DNA of 64,000 nucleotides from Brachypodius melanocephalos (taxonomy: Eukaryota > Chordata > Aves > Passeriformes > Pycnonotidae): positions 7,329,053-7,393,052 of the forward strand of contig VZSR01001854.1 of NCBI GenBank assembly GCA_013398615.1, given 5' to 3'. Under the pieces are notes generated by a model that made no database searches, was not told the DNA's origin, and saw only the letters and a program-made list of their open reading frames with translations. This document shows positions 49,091 to 61,975 of the stretch, in pieces. Position numbers and translations under genes: made by a program. Every line of letters begins with the position of its first letter. Positions within the stretch are counted from its first letter, which is position 1.

Positions 49091-49322
49091 ACAGAACCAC
49101 AAAATGCTTTGGGTTGGAAGACACCTTTAAAGATCATCTAATCCAAGCCCTCTGCCTTGGGCAGGCAGACTTTTCACTAGTCCAGGTTCCTTAAAATACT
49201 GACCAGTCTGACCTTGGACACTTCCAATGATGAAGCATCCACAACATTTCTGGGCACCTCTTTCATTTTGTTCACTGAAGTGTTAAAAGAAGTACAAAGC
49301 TCCCATACAAATGGAGGTTATT
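49091..49322 (-). mobile_element. CR1 LINE 3' fragment, reverse orientation
   Basis: Starts with 'cagaaccacaaaatgctttg' and 'ggttggaagacacctttaaa', the reverse complement of the CR1 3' end. It continues 'gatcatctaatccaagccct', 'gccttgggcagg', 'cactagtccaggtt', 'ctgaccttggacacttcca', 'gatgaagcatccacaacat', 'tctgggcacct'. It is truncated at its 5' side (right). Confidence 0.93.
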
Positions 49323-49839
49323 TCCCATAACCTCTGGAAAATGCAACTTTGCATCAATCTGTTAAATCTTACATGGATAAATTAAAAAAACCCCAATCTT
49401 TGTAAGCTCTGTTGAGTTTCAGTTTTCAAAGAGAGAAAGAAAATGAGGGCGAGGATTTAGACCTATTGAGTATAATGTAAGTAGTCACAGGCTGTAAAAT
49501 GAAAGATTTTATTAACCTAGGTGAGAGAAAAGCAGGAAATTGCCATATTATATCATTTTCCACTGAGGAACCTCTGGTGGAATTGCTATTTCCAGGAGGG
49601 CGTAGTGTTCCTAGAAGTGAGAATTGATTTAATTTTTCTCTCATCATTCCACTGTGAAAATAGAATCTGGGGTTTTGCCAAATTCTGTGGGAGTATCTCT
49701 TTTTTGAAATCATTATTACAGTAAAGCCAAGTTCTTCTTAAAACAAAACATTTTATATGTTTAAAATCTCATATGCTTCGTGTTTATTGTCTGCCACATC
49801 CCAATATTTTACAAGTGTCCTATAATGATAGCTTCCTCT
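49323..49839. other. Non-coding stretch, nothing recognised
   Basis: AT-rich sequence between the CR1 fragment and the MIR-like relic. No feature can be supported. Confidence 0.65.
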
Positions 49840-50035
49840 TTCATGCTGCATTTTGTAAAGAGATTTCAAAGCATTTCCCAAAGAAAGTGAACTATAATTA
49901 TGCATGTGGTAGAGATGGGGAAACAGAAACACCAAGAGGTAAAGCAATTTGCTCAAGGTGACAGGATAAATTAGAGGAAGAGTCAGGCATAAATCCCGTG
50001 TCTCCTGCTTTTTGCTTCCTTGCTAACCACAGCCT
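49840..50035 (+). mobile_element. Ancient MIR/CORE-SINE-like element
   Basis: The stretch reads 'gtagagatggggaaacagaa', 'caccaagaggtaaagcaatt', 'tgctcaaggtgacagg', 'gaagagtcaggcataaatcc', 'cgtgtctcctgc'. This follows the order of the MIR SINE core and 3' part (cagatgaggaaactgag, gaggttaagtaacttgccc, aaggtcacacag, cagagccgggattcgaaccc, aggtctgtctgac). MIR-type SINEs are old amniote-wide elements and rare and decayed in birds, so a readable copy is notable. The left boundary is uncertain. A related L2-derived tail is an alternative. Confidence 0.7.
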
Positions 50036-52268
50036 CACTTGGAGATGATATCACCAGCTTGTAAAAGCAGGAGGGAACTGCTATGGAAGTACTACAAGAT
50101 GCACCCTGATGTGAAGCTGATACAGGATCAGAATCAGGGTCCACCTGCAGTTCTTCTTGGTCACAGGGGTAACAGTAAATGAAAATGGATCTGAGAGGGG
50201 CTTGCAGGGCAGGGCTGGGGGCTCCTCACTGAATCTTTGGTGGGTGGACAGGGGCTGCTGAAAGGCAGAGCAACCTCCAAGGCTGCTGCATGGAGAGCAA
50301 TCCTCCCTCCAAGCACCGAGGCACTAACAACCTCATGTTCCTGGAGATGCATTCCTCAGAAATCAGGCCCAGACAATTTTTTCCCCTTCAGTAGCAATCA
50401 GAGTGGCTGATCATGCAGACAGAGTACTCTGTAGAGCAATGTGGAGCTGCTTTGTCCCACAGCACATCGTGCCTTGGAGAGATGCAGTGGCAGCCTTCAC
50501 CACCTCGTTGCACAGCAGAAGGATTCCTGCATTCCCACAGTGCAGAAGCATCCCAACTCTACCGCTATTTGTGGTTTATTTGGCACGCTAAGATTGATTT
50601 GAAATAATTTCCTGTGTATTCGCAAGCCCAGCAAGTAGTTTCCCTTTAAAGTGCACCAGCTGTGACATTGGGCAGGTTCTGTAATTTCAAATGAGGCGCT
50701 AAGAGACTACTCCTTTCAGCAGCTTTTTTTAATGAGGGTGGGTACCTGTTGCAATGAATCAATTAAAACTCTTCTGACACACAAGTTGTGTGTTGCCAGA
50801 CCCGTTTCACAGGTTTCTCAGGAGGGAGGATAACATGTGACAGCACACAGAGAAGCCGAGAGTACTGCAGAAGATCAGAAGCCTGCATGAGTGAGCTTAG
50901 CTTTCCAAAATATTTTCTCAAAGAGCTGTTCAAGGGACCACTGACCTCTGCAACAGACAGCACCATGGTGGAGCAAGAGATGCTGCTATCGTGTGCTTAT
51001 CCTCGAGAAAAGTGTAAGTGACCAAATATGATTTTGAATAAGAAATGAAAACAGGACACTGGAGGAAGGGCATGAAAGAAATTATCTAGGTTATATAATT
51101 GAAAAGACTGAGGGAGTAGAGGGGAAACGCTGAAAGAAGGAAATAAGGAAGCTATTAACTTTATATTGTAGGCATGCAATTGAAATACCATTAGCGTACT
51201 TGCAAGCAAAAGAAAGGATGCTTGTATGCACGACTCTGATATAAAAGCTTCTTGAAGAAACTTGCTTTAATCTTTGACATTCTGCTCGTATTTGCAAAGT
51301 GCTGTGGCGTGGAACTTCTTGTGTGGTAGAGAACATGAACAACGAGCTTTGATTTAGTAATTTAAGGAGCAGACTGGAGTGCAAAGAAAGCACTTTCAAG
51401 AAAGACACGATGTGATTCAAACCAACGGCTTAGCCTTTTTTAACAATGAGATGGCTCTTTTTTCTAAGACATTGGCACACTTTGTGATATTTTAGCCAAA
51501 TTAGATTAGGGTATGGTGGGAATATACCCAATCCATCCCTCCTTCCTGAAAGCATGCTGTCACAGAATCTCTTAATGAAACAGAAATTTTGTTATTACCA
51601 GAAAATATAATAGAGGCAACAAACCAAATAAAATCTGCACATATTGGCTTTTAAAATGCCTGGGAATATTTTAAAAGACTAATGAAATAACCAAGTCAGA
51701 TTTCCAGCAAGCCAAAGATGAGTATGACAGAAAGGTATAAATGTAGCTGACTACAATAAAGTCGGGTAACTAAGTCTGGACTGGACATGTCTGAACAAAA
51801 TATTAAGCAAATGTAGAAATGGAACTGGTATATCCTGAAGCCACTTCAGTGCATTGCCAAAACAAAATTCACAAAAAAAAAAAAGCCCTTCTCTCTTTCA
51901 ACTCAAGAAATATTGCTTTTTGAATGGCCTAGCTTGCTTTGGCACCTTCATGAGGAGGTTATTTAAAACTTAGTTCACATTGAAGGTCAGTCCTTGTTCT
52001 GTTTGTAAAAATATCACTTTGTATGGGGCTTCATGTTCATTATCGGGAGCAGAATAGGATGAGGATGTCAGCAAAGATGCAGTTCACCTGTGGAGAGATG
52101 TTTTTTGTTTTGTCTTGTTTTCTACTCCCTACTTTGTATATGCAAAAGGCAAGAGAGAGATAAAAATCATCCTTACCACAGTGTCCTATTGAGCTGACTT
52201 AGAAGCTCGTAACCAACTGACTGTAACAGAGCTTAAGTGAAACCTGGAGTTAAAATACCTGTGATATC

Positions 52269-52288
52269 AAAAAAAAAAAAAAAAAAAA
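52269..52288. repeat. Poly-A run, 20 bp
   Basis: Simple A homopolymer followed by 'cccaaccaaacc', the same A/C flavour as the larger tracts downstream. Confidence 0.9.
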
Positions 52289-53974
52289 CCCAACCAAACC
52301 GTACTTTCCTTTCTGCTGCCTATTTTCCTGTTAAAGGTTTTTTAAAAGCAGGATGACAATACTTTATTTTTAGCTTTGCTGTAACCCCAGAAATATTAAT
52401 GATTGTTTCATGGACTGTCTTTTTTTTTTTTATTTCTGTTCTTCACTTTAGTGTTGAATAGAAAATGGGAGTCATAGTGGGTTAAAATCATCCAATTGCC
52501 TTTTATGGTAAAAAGTCACTGGACCTCTTGAATTGCTCAGTTTTTTGTATGAAATTTAACTTCTTACTGTGTATTGTTTAGTTTGCATGTGTGTGAGAGA
52601 GAGAGAGATTTCTCAGCCTCGGTTTGGCTGTCAGGTGCACAGAAATGTGACATGCGGCACTGTAGGGGCTGAAAAAATTGCATAGAGAAATCAAATCAAG
52701 CCCAAAGGAACTAAATAGGAGGAAGGAAGCCATGTAATACCTCAGGATGGATGAGCTGGGTCCACTGATTACACCTTCTGGTGACATGAATCAGCAGTGA
52801 CCCCCCTGAAGCCAATGAGTTACCCCGTGGGCTTAAGAAAGGACTGTGTGGAGGACCAGCCTCGCTGCATGTGCTGTATTAAGCTCTTGCTCAGAACAGG
52901 TAGACTGTGTATCTGACATGTTAAAAAGACAAACAGAGCACTGGATGGGTGCATTCCAGCTGTAAAGGGTCACATCACGCCTCAGTGGGTGATGCTTTTC
53001 AGCTCAAAACTAAGTGATGTCTTGGATTGATCCAAAAGGCCAACCTGCTGCAGATTTAAGCCTATAAATAAAACCCTAAATCTTTTAAGAAATTCTTTCT
53101 TCTAAGCAAAATGAGCATGGTATGTCTTTGGGAGTCTGGACCTACATGTTGGGAGCTGTTGGTTTTCTACATGTTGCTATGCGAAGTCAACAAGAAACGT
53201 AAAGCTTCGTACCTGATCCAAAGGTCTAGCTATCTGTGACGACGCATTTCCGTGTGCCTTCTGCTTAACGCCATTTGTTTCCCTAAAAGTCTTGCAAGGA
53301 AAAGCTAAGGTGTTTGTGATTTGGGCTGTTTGGGTTTTTTTGACCTCCAAGACACACCAGGATGGTCACAACATTGAAAAATTAGCCTGTAGTTAGTCAT
53401 GTGGCATGTGTTTCATAGAACCGTGATGGTCTAGTGCTGTAGTGCCACGTTATTCAGTCCACGGGTGAATACTTTCTCTTCCCTTGAAGGGAACATGAGC
53501 TTTGGATTTCTGTGGTCTGTAGCCTTATTTCACCAGGTATTTGGAGCAAACTTTGTTGAAGCTATTAGAAATTCTCTTGGAAGAAGCAGCTTGCAAAGGA
53601 AAAAAATAATAAATTAGCCATTACAATGGATTTTGCTCGTCTTAGAAAGAAAAAAGTGTATCAAATATGTAGTTGCTCCTAGAACGGGATAAACAGACTT
53701 CTAAACTATGTGACATAGTCCTAGGTATTCCTAAACAGCTGCTTGCAAATTTAAATTTCCAAGGAAAATAACAGAAGTTTTCCTTTTGCACTTCTACCTT
53801 TGTATTATTATTTATTTTAATAATGGTTTCATATTTTTTCATGTATTTTGAATATCTTATGTTGGACAGCTTCTTTAGGTGATATTTATACAGCTTCAAA
53901 GCCCAAATACAGATTTTTTTTTTTTTTACCTCTAGAAGAGCATATGACAAAAATACACTAGTCTAAGCCTTTAT

Positions 53975-54086
53975 TAAAAATAAAAAAAAATCAATCAATC
54001 AAAAAAAACCCCCAAAAAACCCAAACCAGAACAAATAAAAACTCACCAACAAACTAACAAAAAACCCTCAAAAAAACCCCAACACT
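53975..54086. repeat. A/C-rich low-complexity tract, 112 bp
   Basis: Almost only A and C on this strand (A runs separated by C, CC or CCCC), with (ATCA)n-like units at the left end. It is strongly strand-asymmetric. Confidence 0.9.
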
Positions 54087-54559
54087 TTTGTGCTTGTACT
54101 TTAATTTTCTGTCACACCGTTAATAATTATTTTATTTTTTCAATTATTCTAAAAGCAAATCACCTTTGTTTTAGATCCAAATAAAGCTATTTCAACCAAA
54201 AATTGTGTTTGAAGTGAGAGTTGTGGGGTTTTTTTGTTCATTTGCTTGTTTTGAATGACTGTTTCTCAGCTATGAAATGTCAAAAGCACATTCAGGATGG
54301 CGTACTTAGAATTCAGATCTGAAAAATCGTTGTAAAATTACTGTATTTCATTCTTGCTGTGTGAGAGCAGCCCTGTGGTGTTGTGTGTGCTGACGAGAAG
54401 ATGTGGGAAATATCTGTTCTCTCTCTGTCTTGAGAAGACAAAAATGTAGTTGTTGCCCAGGAAGAGTATTTAAAAAGTCTTTATCTGAAACAGTTTTCCC
54501 AGATACTTGCTCATTCTCAGTCCCATTGTTTTTATTTTTTTCTTTGATCGCATCAGAGT

Positions 54560-54617
54560 CTTTTAGACTTAGACTTTAAAATTAATCTTTCTTTTAGACT
54601 TAGACTTTAAAATTAAT
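54560..54617. repeat. 27-bp exact direct repeat, 31-bp period
   Basis: Copies at 54560-54586 and 54591-54617 are identical, starting 'cttttagacttagacttt' and ending 'attaat', separated by CTTT. Identity suggests a recent tandem duplication. It would be a usable length polymorphism. Confidence 0.92.
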
Positions 54618-57600
54618 GATCATCCTCAAAGCAGGGTGATTCCCTGTTAACAATATCACCTTTTGTTTTTAATCACTTCTCAGATTTGCCAGTACAGACT
54701 TATTCTCCTTTGTTTTGTTTGGATTGTGGAGTAACATATTAAATCATGTCAGAGTAAGAACTAGTCTCAGGTGGATCACAAGAAAAACAGCCCTAGTTAT
54801 CTCCTGATGAACAGCCACCATTTTAAAACCTAACAGAGAATCAATTTCTAATCAAACACACTCTCTGTGAGTTCCAGTAAATGCACATTTTGAATTAAAA
54901 AGTCATGTGCAGTTAAATTGAATGTCTTGGAGAAATCAGAATATACTCTTCTAATACAGATACAGTTCTTGAACAGAGCTGTCATACTGTCAAAACAAAA
55001 GATCTAAGGAAATCTGTTTTCCAGGGAACTGTGTTGTCTATCAGCTTTTTTGGCTGATTGTTTGGTATCTTGCCAAATTAAAACATCAGTGTGTGTCAGT
55101 CCAATCTATAGCTGTAGTCAGCTAATGGGAAATGAAGTCTGTATCACTCCTTAATTTCTGAGGATCAGATATGTCCAAAGGAAGAAAAAATAAGCCGAAA
55201 ACAAGCCAAAAGTAATAAACATGCTATTCACATGCTTCTCCACTCAGAGCCGCATTGAAACATGCTTCCATGTGGATTCCTACGTGTTGAATTATCGTTG
55301 GAATAAGGGCTTATGCAATGCAAGGGTGGAGCCCAGGCAGATATAGAAGAGGGACAAATGTACCTGTCAAAGGTTACAGAGAAGTATATTTGGGGAAACA
55401 GTTTAAGTTACGTTCTTTCTGACTAGAACGGCCACTAAAAATCTTCTCTGTATAAAGTTGGTATGACCACTGCTGACTACTCATTTTGCGCATATTATCT
55501 TAGTTGTCCCAGAAAAAAAATGCCAGGCTTAGCTAGAAAAGGAGATGGAGTAAACACCCAAACTCTGCAAGCTCCTCCAGGGGCCTGGCAGCTGCATAAA
55601 GGCTGCTCAGGAACCCGGAGGATGCAGGGACTTTGCCCGCACAGCATCCTTGTGTTTAATGTTTTGCTGTTTGCGCTGCTGTGGTAACGGGGGTGGGAAT
55701 GCTACCAGCAGCTGGAGGCATGCAGCTCCCCGTGCAGGAAGATGGGCTCTGAGGGACAGTGGGCAGCTGGCCTGGGCTAACTCTGCAAGAAAGGGAAACA
55801 ATGTTCAGGGAGAAAACAGCAGAGGGAAATTTAAAATGGACTCAGAACATGTCTGAGTCATGAGTATTGCTTGGCACACGTGTCACAGCTCAAAGGCATC
55901 ATACACACAGCTATGGCTCGCTGTAGTCCTGAGTCCAGGGAAGTTTCTGCCTCTCTTCAGATTTTTTTTCTTCAGTCATGTCTGTAAGATTTCTGCTGTG
56001 CTGGATTCCCAAGGGGTAGAGGCTCTACTGCACTGGCCACATAACGCTGTTGGTAGTGAGGTGTCTACTTGTATTTCTCACTATACCGTAGCATAACCTT
56101 TCCTACGAAAAACAAAAAATCTTCAAACCAATCCTGCTATCATATTTTTTGCCCAGTTATGCTGTCAAAGTTGTAATGATGTAACTGAGAACATAATTTT
56201 GCATGGTGTTTCCTTCCAGAGTGATGGAGTTTGGAGCACTGCGGTAGGCAGGAGACTCTATCCCTTTCTACTCTTTTAAAAGGAGCAAGGTGTCAAATCT
56301 ATACCAGATTTTCTGACCTGGGATTTGACCCAACTGAGACATTTAAGATTAATATCACAACAGGGCTGATGCTGATTAAGTTCAAAAACTTATTTGCTCT
56401 TCAATTTACCAAGATCTTGTATGTCTTGTACCAAGCTGTATGTCTGTGCATATCCTGAGATGTCCCAATCTTAGTGGAGTTGAGTGAGTAATTCAAGTGT
56501 CCCTTTGTACGTACCCTTAACTAAGCCTATTTTAAGGACAATTGTTCCCACAAGTGTGCTCTAAACACACTCAGCTTACTGGGACATATTTCTCACCTTA
56601 TTATGTGCAGTGACTCTCGCTTTTTGCTGCCAAAATTCCTTTTCTCTGCCCAAGCACTTCATAGTAGACTGAGTATTTACTTCAGATGACTTGGAGATTT
56701 TCCTTCCGTTTGAACAGAGAAGGTTCAAATCTTTTCAGTCCCCTGAGACAAAGCCATGCCAGCAGTGGAGAGGCTACTCTGGCAACAGGCAGTCCCACAT
56801 CAACCATGCAACCAGCCTGGTGCTGGTTACTCATTCCAAACAGAGCTGGACAGTTTTAGTTTCCCTGCTGGGACTTCTTTTTGTTGTCAATCACATTCAA
56901 CTCCCAGCGGTTAAAACACAGAAAACCAAGCGCAGACAAGGGCCAGAAACCTGGGTGTCCTTATGCCAGGTGACTGTCCTGAGCGTGAGGAAATCTGACT
57001 CTGTTGCCTAATATGTTCTTTCTCTTTATGGACCAGTGTTTCTTGAAGTGTTTCCTGCACAGTTGCAGACAGAGGACGAGGAGCACATCCCTCCAGCCCA
57101 CTCAGACTGACCTACTTTACAGCTGCTAAAGGCATAAACTGGGAGGTGAGGGAGGAGGGTGGGCAGGAATAGCAGCCCCCTTTGCACACACACTGTGCAG
57201 CCAAAGCAAGGAACCAGGTCACTGCTTTTAGCAGCAGCATCTCCTATGATTGTGTGGCAACTGTGGCACAGGGGACATTGAAAAACATAAGGCCTGCACA
57301 GTTCTTTGGAGGGAAGGAGAGAAAAAGAAAAATAAATAATGGGGGAGAAAACCCCAAAAGTCATATTTTGGAAGGGGCCCAGTTTGCAGATCTCAACCAA
57401 GTGCAAGTATCTCCTTGCAGATCTGACAGGTGGGTTTTGAGGTTTCTCTCCCCACCCAGCCAGCTTGATTGGCTAGGTCTATGCAGGTACATGCTGCTTG
57501 GAGTGGTTATTGCAAGCTCCTAACATTCTTTGTGCACTTTATAGATCTATTGCTCAGGATTCAGACTCTGCTCAAAGGCCTGAGATCTTAAATACGGGCT

Positions 57601-57984
57601 ATTACACCAACTTAACGCTGAGTCACCAAAGCCCTTTATTGAATCTGGCCCAGTGCATTTTTCAGACTTGTTTGCAGAGCAGCAGGTATTATTACCAGGA
57701 GTAACTGGGTTAATAACAGGGCCTCCTAGAGAGAAAGCAATTCATAACACCTCTGATGCTGTGACTGAAACACGTTCATTATCCCCATTCCCAGTTATGT
57801 AATAGGGAGAGCAATTAAAAAAAAAAGGGGAGGGGCAAAAAACCAAACTTCTTGCAGAAATCTCTGCAGTACCCACTGCCTGTATATGGCCACTGTATCC
57901 TGTTTGCTCAGACTTACATGGTTACAGTTGCCTGGAATATCTTCAGCAGAATGCCCCTTGAGTTTTGGTAGCTGGGAATGGGTT

Positions 57985-58154
57985 CAAAAAATAAATACAA
58001 CAAACACACAAAAAAAATCAAATAAACCAAACAAAATGCTAAAAAACCTCCAAACAACAAAACAAACAAAAAACTCCCAACAGAAAAAAAAAAAAAAAAA
58101 CCAACAAAACACCAAAAACAAAACAAACAAACAAAAAAAACAGACAAAAAGACA
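57985..58154. repeat. A/C-rich low-complexity tract, 170 bp
   Basis: Long A runs interrupted by C or CC, including (AAAC)n and an 18-bp pure A run near 58,084. G and T are nearly absent on this strand. It accounts for the Phe-rich reverse-strand frames at 57914-58406. Confidence 0.92.
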
Positions 58155-58959
58155 TTTATCTTCACTGTGGACAGACAGTTGTTGCATACTTGAAGTTTGA
58201 CAGATGTGGTTTTCTGGCAAGTGGGTGAGGAAAAAAGCAATATCTTGAACCATGTCAGGGAGAAGGTTGAGTCTTTTCTTCAGTTTGAGAGAAAAAGATT
58301 TGAAAGCTTTCGAAGTTGTCCTTAGCGGCTCTACACACAACATATGGTCCTTCCTGAGCTTTTGACTGTTCCCAGTGTGGGACTCTGCCAAATGAAAGTT
58401 AAACAAAAGCTACCCTTACAAAAATATTTAGGAAGCCCTGTTTTAGAAGTGAGTGCACATGTTGGCTGTGACTCAGAGCACACCCACACACTGGGTAGAT
58501 AGATTAGCATCTAAACCACTAGGCAAGTTCCAGTTCTTGCTCAGAAGGTCAAAAAAGCCTGGGAAATGTCCACTGCTCCCTTTCTCCTCAGGACAATTAT
58601 TTTTTTTTCCAGATTACAAAGCCATTTGGGATGGCACTGAAACGGTGAAGTCAACTGATTTATTGTCATAAACAATTGTGTTCCAAGTTGGGAAGCAATT
58701 TTGTAATTTCTGGACAAAAGAATAAAGTAGAGGAAAAAAAAAGAACCATAACAAAAAGGCCCAACACTCCAAAAGCCAAACCATTTCCTTTAGACTAGTT
58801 TCTTTTAACATTTATTTTTACTGCACAAAAACCAATGGGATTCATAAAATATTTGCTAGGGTGGTACATATTAATTGAAGAGAGATGAAATCCAAAAGCG
58901 TCCTTGAAATTGTTTTGTCCGGAACTGGAAAAGGTCAAATCTAATGTAGTTAGTTTTCC

Positions 58960-58982
58960 TTTTTTTTTTTTTTTTTTTTTTT
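58960..58982. repeat. Poly-T run, 23 bp
   Basis: Uninterrupted T homopolymer between 'agttttcc' and 'aatttgg'. No associated retroposed sequence was recognised. Confidence 0.9.
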
Positions 58983-61399
58983 AATTTGGTGTCATATTAT
59001 GAGATCACAACAGCTCAAAATACCAAGACTGCAATCTGCATTTCACTTGGGTTCCACATACAGTAGCTGGCCTGTTTCCAAGACACCTGTGACTCCTTTG
59101 GTGTTGTTAGGAAGGCAATGGATACCCACCTTCCCTGACCTTCTTCCCACCCTGAAGAGACACAGGGAAGAAGCTGGGATACAGCTAATAGCACTAGGAG
59201 CAATTATTAGGCTAGAAATTAAGTTGTCCTGAAGTTTGAGGTACCTCCTAACCAGGAGAGAAAAAAAGGCTATCTGCAGCAGTTTTCCATAGTGATGCAT
59301 GTTTTATGGGTTGTGGCTAAAAGGGTTTACTTTAGCACCTGACTAAAAGTGCTAAAAGGCTATACTTAGCACTAGAAGTTGTGGGGTGTCCTGAAAATCA
59401 AGGTTTAGTCCATTCTAGAAACCTCAGACATTCATGCAACCCGAAACACGAATATTTGTGAAATCAAAGTAAAGAAAATAAAATTCAAGCTTCTAGAGAT
59501 GACAAAAAGTATAAACAAGAGGGAGGTAGAAGTAAAGCCAGAATTAAAAACAACTTACAGGTTTCCAGCCATGGTATCCTATCAAATCTGATTGCAAAGG
59601 GAAGCTGGCTGTAATTCTTGTGACATCAGGCATTCTAAGATAGCTCCAGTGCTGTGCTTCAGCCTGGGCTTCATTCTGTACTTTTACTGTTGTGGCTGAG
59701 ATAATGAGGACAAAAATAATATATGGTGGGCATGGAGAGTGACAACAGAGTCTGAGTGGAAAAAAACACTTTTTCCTTTTTCTTCTTAATGATGATGGAG
59801 AAAAAGGGTCAGAAAAGCACAATGATGTGAGTTTCAGTACTGTAGAAACAGCCTGGAGATATATTCATTATTGCAGACTTGCCATGGAGGAAACACAACA
59901 GATCTACAAGATGTATGGCCATTATAAATATTTCAGCTGTACAGGCAAAGCAGAGATTAGTTAAATCTTTATTAATAGTTAATCCCTTGCAAAACCATGG
60001 GTGGAAATATTAATTCACCTTGATGGCTTGTGGTTTGGATTTCTTTTTCCCCAGAGTGGTTTTTCACTGAGCTGCCTGTTGTTCTCTGTGATTCAGAGAC
60101 AAATGGCCTTATGATCCCCCTGGAGGATCCTTTCCCAAAGTTAAAACCAGCAGGAATGAGAAAGAGGAAAAATAAATGGCATGAACGAGATGGCTTTTCT
60201 ATTTTCATTTCTCCCACTGGTGCTGCATGAGAGTTAGTGCAAGAAATCAGACAAACACCTACAGAAATGTCTAGAATCAGTGTTCAGTAAAACCTGCTTC
60301 CCTTCTGCATTTGTAGTGCCATTTCAACAAGTTAGATATTGTTCCCTCTTCCAAACTATCATGTGATCAACAGTGAGGGTGCTCTTGCCAAAATGTTTTT
60401 CTTATCAGGATTATTCTTTTGCATGATAAAATATCAAAGACTCTTGGTGACTAGTCTTTTGAACTTTGCCTGTTAATAAATATGGAATTCTCCCTGGCCT
60501 CAGAAATGTTTTCCAGTAACTCTTTTTCTTCAAGTGGAAGTTTTGAAGTTTATCAGAACTAATTGGGACACTATTCTTACTTGAATTTTTCTTCTTTATT
60601 GAAAAAAGAAAACAACCATCTTTCATTAAGAATATTTTTCATTTTCATTCAATTTTATTTTCCTTATTAAATTAAAGAGAGCATACTTTTTCCTCCATCA
60701 CAGTGCTGCGGGAAGGAGCTAGTCAACCATCCTGCAGGCAGGTCATGCTCAGAGAAAGCAATACTGGGCAATTTTGCTAGGCTTCACTAGAGAGAAATTA
60801 TCCAGGGGAAGAAAAAAGCATGTTGCTGTAGGAAGGTGCTGTTCTATCTGTGGAGATCACCCTCAGGAGCAGTGAGGGACCATGGCTTCACCAGAGCTGT
60901 GGCATTTCCCACATGTGCAGTGTGACAGTCACCATGGTCACAACACGGGATGGGCTGGCAGCACCTGCATCCCTCTTGTTTTGTAACTATCTGAGATGAC
61001 AGGAAGGTATTGACCATTTAATAGCTGCTAGTCATGGCTTCTGTGACCAAAAAAGCCTATGGAAACTGTTATTCTGCTCTGCCATTTTAGATTTTTGGTA
61101 TATTGTGGGAGGGTTCAGGCAAGCTGTCTTCCTTCCACATCTCTGTATAATAGTTTGCTGTTTCTCCTTGCTGCTTCCACATTAGTTTTTTCTTCCTTTG
61201 CATTATCAGCTTCCCCTCACTGATGATCAGAGGAGGCTCTGCTCCTGGCCATGGGAGCAAAAGACCTTGGATGAGGACTGATGGCCAGCTGTGTAGATAT
61301 CTGCCCTTCCCTCAGGGAGGCTGGAAGGGTGGAATGCTGTGTTGGGTCTGTGTGATGAGGTTTTGGTAGCTGGAGAAGGGGCTAGAAGAAGGCATGGAT

Positions 61400-61975
61400 T
61401 CTGTGAGTAGTTGCTGGACAATTCTTGCATGTTTGATGGAGCCAGTGCCAGCTGGCTCCAAAATAGACCCACTGCTGGCCATGGCTGAGCCCATCAGCCA
61501 CAGTGGCAGGACTTCTAGGATAACATATTTAAGAAGGGGGAAAACTTACTGCACAAAAGTAACTGCAGCCAGAAAGAGAAGTGAGAATATGTGTGAGGAA
61601 CAGCCCTGCAGACCCGAGGTCAGTGGAGATGGAGGGGCAGGAGGTGCTCCAGGCATTGGAGGTTCTCCTGCAGCCTGTGGCACAGACCATGGTGAGGCAG
61701 CTGTGCCCCTGCAGCCCATGGAGGAGCACAGTGGAGCAGAGATCCACCTGAAGGACATGGAAGAACCCACTCCAGAGCAGGTGGATGTACCTGAAGGACC
61801 CCAAGGGAAGCCCATGTCGGAGCAGGCTCTTGGCAGGATCTGTGGCACTGTGGAGAGAGGAGTCTACATGGGAGCAGGATTTCTGTCAGGAGTTGTGACC
61901 CATGGGGGACCTACACTGGAGCAGCCTGTTCCTGAAGGACTACATCCTGTGGGAGGGACTCACTGGCTTTAAGGA
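61400..61975 (+). mobile_element. Avian interspersed repeat fragment with internal periodicity (class unresolved)
   Basis: GC-richer than its surroundings. It contains phrases that I recall as recurrent in bird genomes: 'tgctggccatggctgagccc', 'gaggggcaggaggtgctcc', 'cagaccatggtgaggcag', 'gcccctgcagcccatggagg', 'gagcaggtggatgtacctga', 'tggagcagcctgttcctgaa'. The box (G/A)GAGCAG recurs at 61733, 61774, 61819, 61871 and 61918, a spacing of 41-52 bp, so the 3' half is an array of diverged units. It could be an LTR-element or LINE 5' region. The class is not certain. An open frame of 192 codons (61394-61972) runs through it but is best explained by the repeat. Confidence 0.65.

Larger units (their letters stand above)
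50036..61200. other. Long non-coding stretch (11 kb)
   Basis: No gene recognised. Contains poly-A (52269-52288), A/C tracts (53975-54086, 57985-58154), a 27-bp direct repeat (54560-54617), and poly-T (58960-58982). Open frames up to 140 codons on either strand coincide with the low-complexity tracts or look random. Confidence 0.6.

Noticed and set aside
57770..57815. 'cattatccccattcccagttatgtaat' as another MIR-like fragment
   Set aside because: Match is too short and lacks the following core words seen at 49.9 kb.
57914..58406. Phe-rich reverse-strand frames resembling membrane proteins
   Set aside because: Produced by the A/C tract at 57985-58154 read on the other strand; hydrophobic runs are compositional.
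60030..60230. 66-codon frame after an acceptor-like 'tttttccccag'
   Set aside because: The peptide is not recognised, no convincing donor follows, and it does not match FHOD3 as I know it.
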